A DNA stretch of 64,000 bases from PCC-6802 sp943367755 (GTDB taxonomy: Bacteria > Cyanobacteriota > Cyanobacteriia > Pseudanabaenales > Pseudanabaenaceae). Under the pieces are notes generated by a model. That model was given only the letters and a program-made list of their open reading frames with translations. It did not search any database and was not told the DNA's origin. The position numbers and the translations under genes are program-made. Positions within the stretch are counted from its first letter, which is position 1. The number at the start of each line of letters is the position of its first letter. Below are positions 43,586-52,691 of this stretch, piece by piece. Location of the stretch: NCBI GenBank assembly GCA_943367755.1, contig CALRKB020000023.1, forward strand, positions 7,138-71,137, in the 5' to 3' direction.

Positions 43586-43740
43586 TTTTCGTACCTCGTA
43601 AGAATAGACATCGTACAATCCAAACTAATAGAAAATTTGCACCTCTTCATACATCTCGATATAAACCTGAAAAAACTGGTTAGTATTGTGGAATAAAGGA
43701 GATGGAGGATACCTGACAAAGAACCGTACATTCGTTCGTC

Positions 43741-44196
43741 TTAATAGCAACCTGCTACGGAGAGCGTATAGGTATTGCCGATCGCCTGCGCACCACCAAC
43801 ATGTACGTTCACTTGAAAGGGATCGTCAGAGGGACGAGGTGTGGCTTTAAAACTCATAGACTTCCCCACCCTAAGTGGCACATTTTGATTTAAAAAATTG
43901 TCTGTTGTGTTATTGCTGTATTTGAGAAAAATCTTCATGGAATACGCAGCATCATTTTGCGATGAGATCGTAACAGTAAAGTGATTGAATCTGGCACCGC
44001 TAGGCACGGCAAAATCGGTGTTCCAGTTATTTTTAGTCAAGAAAGTTCCAGGTGGAGAAACTCTTTTCGTGACTTCCGTCCCTGTCCCTCCCACTATACT
44101 TAGGGGCTTGCAATTCTGAGCGATCGCCGGTGATGTCATGCTCGTAAGCATGCCTGCGAAGCCTAACAATAGTAAACTGCGGTTGGTCAATGCCAT
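43741..44196 (-). CDS. Secreted protein of unknown function
   Basis: This 151-residue protein has a clear signal peptide (1-26, ending SPAIAQ). The mature part has a Cys near each end (NCKPL and VAGCY), probably forming a disulfide, and a predicted beta-sandwich character (FNHFTVTISSQNDAAYSMKIFLKYSNNT, then PFQVNVHVGGAQAIGNTYTLSVAGCY). I do not recognise the family. It lies between the pseudogene and the DUF1400 hydrolase, transcribed away from the latter. Confidence 0.68.
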   Translation of the reverse strand: MALTNRSLLLLGFAGMLTSMTSPAIAQNCKPLSIVGGTGTEVTKRVSPPGTFLTKNNWNTDFAVPSGARFNHFTVTISSQNDAAYSMKIFLKYSNNTTDNFLNQNVPLRVGKSMSFKATPRPSDDPFQVNVHVGGAQAIGNTYTLSVAGCY

Positions 44197-44281
44197 AAAA
44201 GATCCTTAGAGATACTGATAGTAGATTCAAGCTTTAATACTAAAGCCTAATCAAAACAATAGTAGCTTTATGTCACAAATA

Positions 44282-44311
44282 TTGCCGAAAAAAAACATGC
44301 TAACCTATAAT
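44282..44311 (+). promoter_or_regulatory. Sigma-70-type promoter for the DUF1400 hydrolase gene
   Basis: TTGCCG (44282-44287) and TATAAT (44306-44311) are separated by 18 bp, close to the consensus for the housekeeping sigma factor. The expected transcript start is about 35 bp before the ATG at 44353. Confidence 0.55.
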
Positions 44312-44352
44312 AAAGGTGTTTCCCAGAAAATCATAAGGGCAAGTTTAAGGCT

Positions 44353-46074
44353 ATGGGGATAGATTTGAAAAGAACTAACGGATTAAACCAGCGATCGAGA
44401 GACTTAAAGCAAATTAACCCTTTTGCACCCTATAATTGGAGTCGCTATGTTGCGTTTGGGGTGATTTCATCCGCTCTTATAACCGCTGCACCCGCTCGAG
44501 CAGCTGAGAAATTATATTTGACATTCGGACCGCTGAAGTTATCTCTAAGAGTTAGTTCTTTAGAAACCTTTGCTAAAGAAGGGAAAATTAATCAAGATTT
44601 AGCACTCTATTTAGGGAGAGCAACTCCGGAACAACAAGCTTTATTTCGCAAAGCCCTCTCCGAGCCTGCAAAGGTTAACCCCGTGCTATTATCTCGCTTC
44701 TTTTACTCAGGAATTGGAGAATCTATCCTGACTCGCCTTGGCAAAGGAATTACGCTGGAGGGTGGAATCAATGGGAAATACGGCATGCGGGCCGCGATAG
44801 TGCTGGCTGCTTTTGAGCCTGAAGGCTTGACCCTGCTTAATTTCTTTAAGAAGTTCCCTACCGATATCCAATTCCAAGGAGAACGCATCCTGGGAGCTGC
44901 AGAATTCGCCGAAAATTTAGTGAAGGCAACAGAAGTAATTACCAATGAAATGAAGCAATTGTCCGCACAGGAAGCAGCTTCTGCGCCTCCTATAGATTTC
45001 GCAAAACTGCCCGATCTCCGCCAACCCGGCCCGTTTGGAGTGCAGCCCAAGCAAGTGTGGAAACTTGACGATACCAGTCGCAACCGCCAGTTTTATGTCG
45101 ATGTCTATAAACCGCAGAAATGGCGCTCTGGAAAAACCTCTGTCGTGGTTATCTCGCACGGATTTGCTTCTCGGCCAGAGGATTTTGCTGGAGCAGCAGA
45201 ACATTTGGCTTCCTATGGCTATGTCGTAGTCCTTCCCCAGCATCCCGGCAGCGATACCATACGGATTAAGGCATTCCTGAAAGGATATTACAGAAATACC
45301 TTTGATGTTAATGAATTTATTAACCGTCCTAAGGATATCACCTACACGATTGACGAGCTCGAACGCCGCAATCAATCGGAGTTTCAAGGGCGACTCAATT
45401 TGGAATCGGTGGGATTGGCGGGCCACTCGTTTGGCGCTTATACGGTTTTGGCGGTAGGCGGTGCCGAGATTGATTTCCAAAATCTAGATAAAGAATGCAA
45501 TGCGGAATTTCGCGGGTTGGACATCTCTATTTTGTTGGAATGTCGGGCTTTGGAGTTACCTCGCCAAACTTATAACTTTCAAGATCGACGCGTTGGCGCT
45601 GTCTTTGTTGGGAACCCAGTGGGTAGCAGTATCTTCGGACGTTCGGGACTGAGTAAGATTCAAATCCCCCTACTCATAGCAGGTGGAAATTACGACCCCG
45701 CAGCTCCTTTTGTCGCCGAACAGGCTCGCGTTTTTCCCTGGTTGACAACACCCAATAAATATTTGGTAATGGTAGAAGGACAGGCCCATGTCGACTTTTC
45801 CAAGCTGGATGCTGGTATTAAAGACACAATTGAGTCAGTTGCCAAGATCGACCTACCCAGTCCAGACCTAATTCATAACTACAGAGATAGCCTGACGACG
45901 GCATTTTTTGGGACTTACATCGACAAGCGAGAAGATTACAAACCCTATCTCCAGTCGGCTTATGCCGCATATCTCAGTCAAGGAGAGGAATTTAAAGTCT
46001 TTCTAATTAGCGCGGCTTCGTCAGAAAAGTTGGCTCAAGCCATTGATGACTTAAAGCGTAAGTTTAACCTATAA
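44353..46074 (+). CDS. DUF1400-containing alpha/beta hydrolase
   Basis: This 573-residue protein has a hydrophobic N-terminal segment (about 30-50, ending PARAAE), then a DUF1400 domain (about 52-185: LYLTFGPLKLSLRVSSLETFAKEGKINQDLALYLGRATPEQQALF). An alpha/beta hydrolase of the dienelactone-hydrolase group follows, with VVVISHGFASRPEDF and the nucleophile elbow G-H-S-F-G (Ser359), and a late histidine in GQAHVDFS. This architecture is characteristic of cyanobacteria. It is probably an exported esterase or lipase; the substrate is unknown. A good sigma-70-like promoter lies just upstream, and the next gene follows after 19 bp. Confidence 0.88.
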   Translation: MGIDLKRTNGLNQRSRDLKQINPFAPYNWSRYVAFGVISSALITAAPARAAEKLYLTFGPLKLSLRVSSLETFAKEGKINQDLALYLGRATPEQQALFRKALSEPAKVNPVLLSRFFYSGIGESILTRLGKGITLEGGINGKYGMRAAIVLAAFEPEGLTLLNFFKKFPTDIQFQGERILGAAEFAENLVKATEVITNEMKQLSAQEAASAPPIDFAKLPDLRQPGPFGVQPKQVWKLDDTSRNRQFYVDVYKPQKWRSGKTSVVVISHGFASRPEDFAGAAEHLASYGYVVVLPQHPGSDTIRIKAFLKGYYRNTFDVNEFINRPKDITYTIDELERRNQSEFQGRLNLESVGLAGHSFGAYTVLAVGGAEIDFQNLDKECNAEFRGLDISILLECRALELPRQTYNFQDRRVGAVFVGNPVGSSIFGRSGLSKIQIPLLIAGGNYDPAAPFVAEQARVFPWLTTPNKYLVMVEGQAHVDFSKLDAGIKDTIESVAKIDLPSPDLIHNYRDSLTTAFFGTYIDKREDYKPYLQSAYAAYLSQGEEFKVFLISAASSEKLAQAIDDLKRKFNL

Positions 46075-46093
46075 CCTCAACTCCTAATCGCCA

Positions 46094-46795
46094 ATGAATC
46101 ACTTCGTAATAGTTGCTAGTGTTGCAACTGCTATAATTGGGTTAAACCTTCCCGAACAAGCAATTTCATTTGCACATCCTGAAGCTCACGAGGGGAAATC
46201 TGGCGCGACAGGTGCGAATTTGCAACTCGCTCAAAGACTATTTAACCAAACACCTAGCTTTTTTGATGAAGGTCAAAAAATTCTGGATCGAGAGATTCAA
46301 AGAATGCAAGCACCTCCATCGAATCCACAACTGACGGTTGAGACAAAACACTGGCAACCGATTATCTCTAAGGCAGGAAAATTTTCTATTTGGATGCCTC
46401 CCGGCATTATCAGCGATGAAACAAAAACATTAGAAACGTCTGTCGGCAGTTTGAATTACCAGGTGATTGCCAGTCAAAACAAATCTTCTAGATTTTTAGT
46501 AGCTCGTACGGACGACCTGCAAGCGTCTCAGCTCAAGAATCCTGCCTCTCTATTTGACGCAGTTAGAAACGCTATTCTAGCTAAAACGGGATTGCCATTG
46601 ACGAGCGATCGCCCTATCTCCTTGGGGAATTATGAGGGGCGAGAGTTAATCACGCAGAACCAGACCGACGCATTCGCATTCAAGATCTATCTGGTAGAGC
46701 GACGCCTGTATGTCCTGGCTGCAAAGCAAAAGGGCGTAGATGTACCCTCTGAAAATGCGGTAAACTTTTTCAAGTCGTTTCAACTGCTTAACTAA
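46094..46795 (+). CDS. Secreted protein, intact paralogue of the broken gene at 42887
   Basis: This 233-residue protein has an N-terminal signal-like segment (about 1-24), a spacer rich in Gln/Asn/Pro, then a domain beginning KHWQPIISKAGKFSIWMPPGIISDETKTLETSVGSLNYQVIASQ, continuing through NYEGRELITQ and ending AVNFFKSFQLLN. The same domain appears, interrupted by stops, at 42887-43585. Similar domains (a WxPVxSxxGxFSIxMPxGxP pattern) occur in cyanobacterial secreted proteins without known function. It follows the DUF1400 hydrolase by 19 bp and precedes the first outer-membrane protein by 23 bp, so these genes may be co-transcribed. Confidence 0.72.
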   Translation: MNHFVIVASVATAIIGLNLPEQAISFAHPEAHEGKSGATGANLQLAQRLFNQTPSFFDEGQKILDREIQRMQAPPSNPQLTVETKHWQPIISKAGKFSIWMPPGIISDETKTLETSVGSLNYQVIASQNKSSRFLVARTDDLQASQLKNPASLFDAVRNAILAKTGLPLTSDRPISLGNYEGRELITQNQTDAFAFKIYLVERRLYVLAAKQKGVDVPSENAVNFFKSFQLLN

Positions 46796-46818
46796 ACTTT
46801 ATTCAGTCAGACGAAATC

Positions 46819-48141
46819 ATGTCTAAATCTCTCCCACAGCTTGCCTTATTAACTTCTTTATCTCAAATTGGTGGGAGCATTTCTTGCTTGCTGGTGCAAA
46901 GTGCTTTAGCGAACCCAATCGTAACGACATTACCGCACTATCAGCAAAAGACGCTTCAAGAAAGCGCAATCTTAGGCGATCGACTGGTTCTAGAAGTTCC
47001 TAATTCTATTGCTCCCGATCGGAGCGTCGATCGTACGCTCGATTTTGAGGAGTTGCTAACAGACTTGTTCGCAGAAGTACCCGTAGCGGAAAATCCCTAT
47101 CTTCCCTGTCCCACTTCGACTTCCACAACTTCCACGAACGATTCAACCACATCGCAGCCGTTAACCACTAGGGAAGGAGAAACTCCAGAAAACACGTCTC
47201 CTCCTATTTTCTGCGTCGCGCACCTCACGAGCGTACCGATATCTTTAGAATCTCTCAAGACGGAGCGGAACTTGACGACACCCGCATTCGCATCTCCAAT
47301 TGCCCATCCAATTGCTCAGGAGAATGCCCAAGATAGCCTACCAAAATCCTCTCCAGCCCAGCCCACTAGCGATACAGCAGAAACATCCGTTGCGGATAAA
47401 CCAGCCTCTGCCAATACGGAAAATCTGGCGAAAGCATCCCAGAATCCGATTGCCAGCCTGATCAGCCTGCCGTTTCAGTACAATTTCAACTTTGGTGTCG
47501 GGCCCTATGACCGCACGCAGTACCTTTTGAACGTTCAACCAGTGGTTCCCATCTCTTTGAATGACGATTGGCTGTTAGTTTCGCGCTTTATTACGCCGAT
47601 CCTCCTCCAGCCGACAGGTACGGATGCTTCTACATTTGGACTGGGGGATCTGAACCCCAGTTTCTTTTTTGTGCCGAAGAACTCTAGCGATTTTACTTGG
47701 GGAGTAGGCCCGGTGTTTTCACTGCCTACAGCAACCGATCGCTCCTTGGGAACTGGTAAATGGGGTATTGGTCCAACTGTAGTTGCGGTTTGGAGCCCCG
47801 GTAAGTGGGTGATTGGCGCATTGGCAAATCAAGTTTGGTCAGTTGCGGGTGATTCCAGCCGCCCAGATGTCAGCCAGTTTTTGGTTCAGCCATTCATCAA
47901 TTACAACCTGCCAGACGGTTGGTATCTCACATCCGCACCCGTTATTACGGCAAACTGGAACGCTTCCCCCGGCAACCAATGGACTGTTCCTATAGGGGGT
48001 GGTTTTGGGAGAGTATTTCGGATTGACAAGCAACCGGTGAACGTAAGTCTGACAGCATTCTGGAATGCTGTCAAACCTGAATTTGGTGCAGATTGGCAGA
48101 TTCGCTTCCAATTTACACTCCTCTTTCCTGCTGGGCGGTAG
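46819..48141 (+). CDS. Outer-membrane barrel protein 1 with shared N-terminal region
   Basis: This 440-residue protein has a signal peptide (1-31, ending ALANP), then a low-complexity Ser/Thr/Pro-rich region to about 187 containing the landmarks ENPYLPCPTS, SPPIFCVAHLTSVP and QENAQDSLPKSSP. A C-terminal beta-barrel from about 208 follows (ASLISLPFQYNFNFGVGP, FITPILLQPTG, FTWGVGPVFSLPTATD, GIGPTVVAVWSPGKWVIGAL). The barrel resembles proteins annotated as transporter or neuromedin-U-like, related to the phenol-degradation MetA family. The N-terminal 187 residues match the next gene, whereas the barrels differ. It probably resides in the outer membrane with its N-terminal part exposed. Confidence 0.75.
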   Translation: MSKSLPQLALLTSLSQIGGSISCLLVQSALANPIVTTLPHYQQKTLQESAILGDRLVLEVPNSIAPDRSVDRTLDFEELLTDLFAEVPVAENPYLPCPTSTSTTSTNDSTTSQPLTTREGETPENTSPPIFCVAHLTSVPISLESLKTERNLTTPAFASPIAHPIAQENAQDSLPKSSPAQPTSDTAETSVADKPASANTENLAKASQNPIASLISLPFQYNFNFGVGPYDRTQYLLNVQPVVPISLNDDWLLVSRFITPILLQPTGTDASTFGLGDLNPSFFFVPKNSSDFTWGVGPVFSLPTATDRSLGTGKWGIGPTVVAVWSPGKWVIGALANQVWSVAGDSSRPDVSQFLVQPFINYNLPDGWYLTSAPVITANWNASPGNQWTVPIGGGFGRVFRIDKQPVNVSLTAFWNAVKPEFGADWQIRFQFTLLFPAGR

Positions 48142-48235
48142 CATAGTCATATGACTATGCCGCAAAATATCAACAGAAGGCAAAGGGGATAAGTTTACAC
48201 TAATATCAACATAAAGTTATTGAGGAGACAAAGTC

Positions 48236-49555
48236 ATGTTTAAGCGCTTGCAACATCTTTCCCTATCGGTTCCCTTGTCTCAAATCGTTTTTGGCATTTC
48301 TTGTCTGCTGACGACAAGTGCGATCGCCAACCCAATTCCAACAACATCACTGCACGAGCGGGCAAATGCTCCTCAAGAAACTCCTATTTTAGGCGATCGC
48401 AAAGCTCTAGAAGTTAATTCTATTGCTTCTGAGGAGAACGTTGACGATTCTCTCAATTTCGAGGAATTTCTAGCAAACTCGCTCGCAGAAATACCCCTAG
48501 TGGAAAATCCCTATCTTCCCTGTCCCACTTCGACTTCCACGAACGATTCGATCGCATTGCAGCCATTACCGATTAGCGAAGGAGAAACGACAGAAAGCAC
48601 ATCTCCTCCTATTTCCTGCGTCGCCAACCTCACGAGCGTACCCACATCTTTAGAGGCTCTCAAGACAGAGCAGAACTTGGCGACACCTACATCCGCATCT
48701 CCAATTGCCTATCCAATTGCTCAAGAGAACGCCCAAGAGAATGCCCAAGATAGCCCACCAAAATCATCTCCAGTCCAGCCCCCCAGCGATACGGCAAACC
48801 CCCTTGACGACAGCAATCGATGGCATTTTAAATTTCAACCCTATTTTACCGCTCCCCTCAGCACCTATGGTACAACTGAGATCGGGAACCGCTCCGCCGA
48901 CTACAATCTCAGTTTCGGCCAAGTTCTTAGCGCTCTAAACTTTGCCATTTACGGTCGCCTCGAAGCATGGAACAATAACCTGGGCTTTATTGTTGACGCA
49001 TCATATACAAAACTAGGAAGTGTTGCGAATGCTAGCCGTCGCCAGACTACTCTTTCTGCAAATACCAGTTTTAGCCAGGGTATCTACGATTTTGCGGTCA
49101 GCTATCACTTTGGCGATCCCGCTCAATTTAGCTTGCCCGACAAACCATCGAATAAGTCTTTCCCTCTATACTGGTTCGAGCCCATCCTGGGCGTTCGCCT
49201 CAACAGTATTGATGCCAGTATTGATGCCAGTTTAGACTTTGGACGATTCGATCGGGATTTTCAGAGAACGGTTAGTCGCGGACGAACCTGGCTCGAACCC
49301 ATGATTGGAGCCAAATTAGGAGTACAGGTCTCCGATCCCATAATCCTGTGGTTGCGCGGTGATGTTTCTGGCTTTGGACTGGCAGGCAATCCGGATTTAA
49401 GCTGGAACGTTATAGCCGGAGCGGACTGGTGGATTTCACCCACCACTTCGCTTCAGCTTGCCTACCGATTTTATGAAATCAACTACGGCAATAATGACCT
49501 CAGGTTTAAATCAGGATACAATGGGCCATTTCTGGGCGTGACGTTCAATTTTTAG
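48236..49555 (+). CDS. Outer-membrane barrel protein 2 with shared N-terminal region
   Basis: This 439-residue protein starts with a signal peptide (1-32) and a region to about 187 that is a clear paralogue of the preceding protein (ILGDR, ENPYLPCPTSTS, PPISCVANLTSVP, QENAQENAQDS). It has one extra NAQE unit from a short tandem duplication. The C-terminal barrel (from about 196: WHFKFQPYFTAPLSTYGTTEIGN to GPFLGVTFNF) is a different type: it resembles single-chain OmpA/porin-like barrels and ends in Phe, as outer-membrane proteins often do. The conserved Cys pair in the N-terminal region may form a disulfide. The function is unknown. Confidence 0.75.
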   Translation: MFKRLQHLSLSVPLSQIVFGISCLLTTSAIANPIPTTSLHERANAPQETPILGDRKALEVNSIASEENVDDSLNFEEFLANSLAEIPLVENPYLPCPTSTSTNDSIALQPLPISEGETTESTSPPISCVANLTSVPTSLEALKTEQNLATPTSASPIAYPIAQENAQENAQDSPPKSSPVQPPSDTANPLDDSNRWHFKFQPYFTAPLSTYGTTEIGNRSADYNLSFGQVLSALNFAIYGRLEAWNNNLGFIVDASYTKLGSVANASRRQTTLSANTSFSQGIYDFAVSYHFGDPAQFSLPDKPSNKSFPLYWFEPILGVRLNSIDASIDASLDFGRFDRDFQRTVSRGRTWLEPMIGAKLGVQVSDPIILWLRGDVSGFGLAGNPDLSWNVIAGADWWISPTTSLQLAYRFYEINYGNNDLRFKSGYNGPFLGVTFNF

Positions 49556-49584
49556 GAGCATTTTTGATCGCGAAGTACGTGAAG

Positions 49585-49740
49585 TTGTAATCGAAATCTT
49601 TTCTCTGAGGCCGTCCACTTTTAACCTGCATTTAACTTTTCCTTAATTTGACTTTGGGCAAACTACAGGGACAAACAACAGACATCTCAGCAATTTCATT
49701 ATTGTGTCTCATCTGAGTAAAAAAAGGCTAGATAATGTTA
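49585..49740. repeat. Diverged repeat unit, copy 2 (contains Pho box)
   Basis: This segment aligns with 9117-9275 over about 150 bp, with an extra 14 bp around GGACAAACAACAGA. It lies between the second outer-membrane protein gene and the GH63 gene. A minus-strand frame starting MQVKSG, as in copy 1, ends after 28 codons and overlaps the end of the upstream gene. Confidence 0.6.
49620..49649 (+). promoter_or_regulatory. Pho box (three perfect octamers)
   Basis: TTTAACCT, TTTAACTT and CTTAATTT follow each other with exact 3-bp spacers, each fitting the cyanobacterial Pho-box consensus YTTAAYYW with 11-bp phasing. This is the arrangement bound by the phosphate-starvation regulator PhoB/SphR. 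The next plus-strand gene is the GH63 glycosidase, 193 bp downstream. Confidence 0.65.
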
Positions 49741-49842
49741 GCGGGGGTAAAGCGATCTAGCGATTACCTCCATCATTAATGCCTTAGGTTTCCGCTTGCC
49801 AGCTAAATCTTTAGTTATCTTGAAACAACACAAGAGCAATTT

Positions 49843-52566
49843 ATGACAGCCGAACAAAGCAGACTGCAAGAGACACGCCGCAACATCCCCTGGAAAAAGT
49901 GGGGACCCTACTTGAGCGAACGTCAATGGGGTACTGTACGAGAAGACTATAGCGATAATGGCGATGCTTGGAATTATTTTTCGCACGACCAGGCGCGATC
50001 GCGTGCCTATCGTTGGGGAGAAGATGGATTGGGGGGCATTTCCGACGACCACCAGATTCTTTGTTTTGCCCTGGCACTTTGGAACGGCAACGATCCCATC
50101 CTCAAAGAACGACTGTTTGGGCTTAACAACAGTGAGGGCAATCACGGCGAAGACGTCAAAGAATACTACTTCTACCTCGACAGCACGCCCACACACTCCT
50201 ACATGAAATACCTGTACAAGTATCCGCAGGCAGCTTTCCCCTATGAGGATTTAGTCAAAACCAACAAACAGCGCAGTCGAGACGAATTGGAATATGAACT
50301 GCTCGATACGGGCATTTTCAACGAAGATCGCTATTTTGATGTCTTTGTCGAATACACCAAAGCCGATTCCGAGGATATCCTGATTAAAATTAGCGTCTCC
50401 AATCGCGGTCCCGAAGCGGCAGCGCTGCACGTATTGCCAACCCTCTGGTTTCGCAATACCTGGTCTTGGGCAGATGGCGGTGATAAACCCGTTCTGCAAA
50501 AAGTTGGGAATGGCGAACATAGCATCATCCACGCTCATCACAATGATGCGATGTTTCAGGAGTTCCTTGAGGACTACTATCTCTATTGTGAGGGAAACGT
50601 TCCTCTTCTATTTACAGAGAATGAAACCAACAATGCCCGTCTCTTTGCCACACCGAATGTCAATCCCTACGTCAAAGATGGCATCAACAATTACCTCGTA
50701 CATGGGGAACACGATGCCATCAATCCCTCTGGGATCGGAACCAAAGCTTCTCCTCACTATCAATTGACGATCGGTGCGGGAGAAACGCAAGTAGTGCGCC
50801 TGCGGCTGACCCGCAAGGCACCTGCCCAAATACAGAATCTCTTTGTCGACTTCGATACCGTTGTTAAAACGCGCTTACAAGAAGCTGATGCTTTCTATAA
50901 CGTGGTTATACCTGCGAAAGTCCAAACCGACTCAGATCGCACCAACGTGATGCGTCAGGCTCTGGCTGGGATGCTGTGGACGAAGCAATATTTCTACTAC
51001 GACGTAGATAAGTGGCTGGACGAGCATAACGTTGACTCAGAGCGGCGCAAGGGATTCCGTAACGGCGATTGGTCTCACATGTACAACGATGACATCATCT
51101 CCATGCCCGATAAGTGGGAATATCCCTGGTTTGCCGCCTGGGATTTGGCTTTCCACATGCTGCCACTGTCGATAGTGGACTCGGACTTTGCGAAAGTCCA
51201 GTTGGATTTGATGTTGCGAAACGATTACCTGCACCCCAACGGCCAAATCCCTGCCTACGAGTGGAACTTTGGTGATGTCAACCCGCCCGTACATGCCTAC
51301 GCCACGATGCAAACCTATTTAGCGGACAAGGCTCGGAATAATGGCAAAGGAGATCTCGATTTTCTCAGGTATGCCTTTGCCAAATTGCTGGTGAACTTTA
51401 CCTGGTGGGTTAACCGCAAAGATCGTGAGGGTAACAATGTTTTTGAGGGAGGCTTCTTAGGCCTGGATAACATCGGCGTATTCGATCGCAGTTCGCCACT
51501 TCCTACTGGAGGATACCTGGAGCAGGCAGACGGCACCGCCTGGATGGTGTTTTTCAGCCAGCAAATGCTGCGGATTGCGGTCGAACTGGCGGTTCAAATC
51601 CCCCTCTACGAAGAATTTGCCAGCAAGTTTTTCGAGCATACGATTTGGATTGCCGGAGCTATGGATCGCATGGGAGACCTCCAGGATGAAATGTGGGATG
51701 AAGCCGACGGTTTCTTCTATGATGTCTTGCGATTGCCCGACGGTCATGCGATGCGCTTGAAAGTGCGATCGCTCGTGGGACTGCTACCCCTAGCCGCCGT
51801 CGCAATTTTTGATGCAGCCGATATCGAGAAATTGCCAAACTTCCGCAAGCGGGCTGTGGCGTTTTACAAACGCCACCCCGAACTCATAACGAACCTGCAC
51901 CTGCCTACTCAACCCGGCGAGGGGGGAAAGTTTATGCTGTCGGTGTTTACCGAACAGAAATTGCGTCGCGTCCTCGCTCGGATGTTGGACGAAAGCGAAT
52001 TCTTTAGCCCCCACGGGATTCGATCGCTCTCCCGCTATCACCGCGAGCATCCGTTTATCTTTCACCACGACGGTCAGGAATTCCGCGTAGACTACCTGCC
52101 AGGTGATTCCAACACGGGGATGTTCGGCGGTAACTCCAATTGGCGCGGCCCCATCTGGATGCCCGTTAATTTATTACTGTTTGGTTCGCTGATGCGGCTC
52201 TATTCCTACTATGGTGACTCATTTAAGATTGAATGCCCGACGGGTTCGGGACAGTACATGACCTTATATGAAGTAGCCCAGGAACTGGGCGAACGGTTAA
52301 CCCGCATCTTCATGCGCGACACCAATGGTCGCCGCCCAGTCTATGGAGCTGCCGAGAAATTCCAAACCGATCCCCACTGGAAAGACTTAATTCTGTTCTA
52401 CGAATACTTCCACGGCGACAATGGTGCGGGGATTGGAGCGAGCCATCAGACAGGCTGGACGGGTTGTGTCGCGCGCATTATTCAGGCGATGAGTGACGTC
52501 ACGCAAGAAATCGCCTCTAGTGCGAATGCGGAAATGGAAGCGATCAAGAAGATGGTAGGGAAATAA
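49843..52566 (+). CDS. GH63-type glucosidase/glycoside hydrolase
   Basis: This 907-residue cytoplasmic glycosidase has an N-terminal beta-rich domain (WKKWGPYLSERQWGTVREDYSDNGDAWNYF, RAYRWGEDGLGGISDD) and an (alpha/alpha)6 barrel in the C-terminal half. Conserved stretches include WEYPWFAAWDLAFHMLPLSIVDSDFAKVQL, containing the Asp expected to act as acid, FEGGFLGLDNIGVFDRS and NSNWRGPIWMPVNLLLF near the C-terminal catalytic base region. Family GH63 includes glucosidases on mannosyl-oligosaccharides and bacterial glucosylglycerate or mannosylglycerate hydrolases; the last is an attractive but unproven role. A Pho box lies upstream and a GH13 gene downstream. Confidence 0.87.
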   Translation: MTAEQSRLQETRRNIPWKKWGPYLSERQWGTVREDYSDNGDAWNYFSHDQARSRAYRWGEDGLGGISDDHQILCFALALWNGNDPILKERLFGLNNSEGNHGEDVKEYYFYLDSTPTHSYMKYLYKYPQAAFPYEDLVKTNKQRSRDELEYELLDTGIFNEDRYFDVFVEYTKADSEDILIKISVSNRGPEAAALHVLPTLWFRNTWSWADGGDKPVLQKVGNGEHSIIHAHHNDAMFQEFLEDYYLYCEGNVPLLFTENETNNARLFATPNVNPYVKDGINNYLVHGEHDAINPSGIGTKASPHYQLTIGAGETQVVRLRLTRKAPAQIQNLFVDFDTVVKTRLQEADAFYNVVIPAKVQTDSDRTNVMRQALAGMLWTKQYFYYDVDKWLDEHNVDSERRKGFRNGDWSHMYNDDIISMPDKWEYPWFAAWDLAFHMLPLSIVDSDFAKVQLDLMLRNDYLHPNGQIPAYEWNFGDVNPPVHAYATMQTYLADKARNNGKGDLDFLRYAFAKLLVNFTWWVNRKDREGNNVFEGGFLGLDNIGVFDRSSPLPTGGYLEQADGTAWMVFFSQQMLRIAVELAVQIPLYEEFASKFFEHTIWIAGAMDRMGDLQDEMWDEADGFFYDVLRLPDGHAMRLKVRSLVGLLPLAAVAIFDAADIEKLPNFRKRAVAFYKRHPELITNLHLPTQPGEGGKFMLSVFTEQKLRRVLARMLDESEFFSPHGIRSLSRYHREHPFIFHHDGQEFRVDYLPGDSNTGMFGGNSNWRGPIWMPVNLLLFGSLMRLYSYYGDSFKIECPTGSGQYMTLYEVAQELGERLTRIFMRDTNGRRPVYGAAEKFQTDPHWKDLILFYEYFHGDNGAGIGASHQTGWTGCVARIIQAMSDVTQEIASSANAEMEAIKKMVGK

Positions 52567-52573
52567 TTATCGT

Positions 52574-52598
52574 AGGGCAATCCTTCCGTGGTTGCCCT
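52574..52598. repeat. Hairpin repeat after the GH63 gene
   Basis: AGGGCAA (52574-52580) pairs with TTGCCCT (52592-52598). With the preceding GT it belongs to the same dispersed family as the element after grrA (39171). A second G/C-rich stretch (CACGGGGGGCTACCCC) follows near 52650. It may terminate GH63 transcription. Confidence 0.55.
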
Positions 52599-52691
52599 CC
52601 CTCCGTGAATCCCCCCGCGATCGCCTCAAAATAGGAGTAGGCACGGGGGGCTACCCCTACCAGTTGTTCTGTTTTCCAATGCCATGCAATT

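Noticed and set aside
46788..46806. CTTAACTA-aac-TTTATTCA as a two-octamer Pho box before the outer-membrane gene at 46819
   Set aside because: Only two octamers, one with a mismatch, and the first overlaps the coding end and stop codon of the upstream gene; not convincing.
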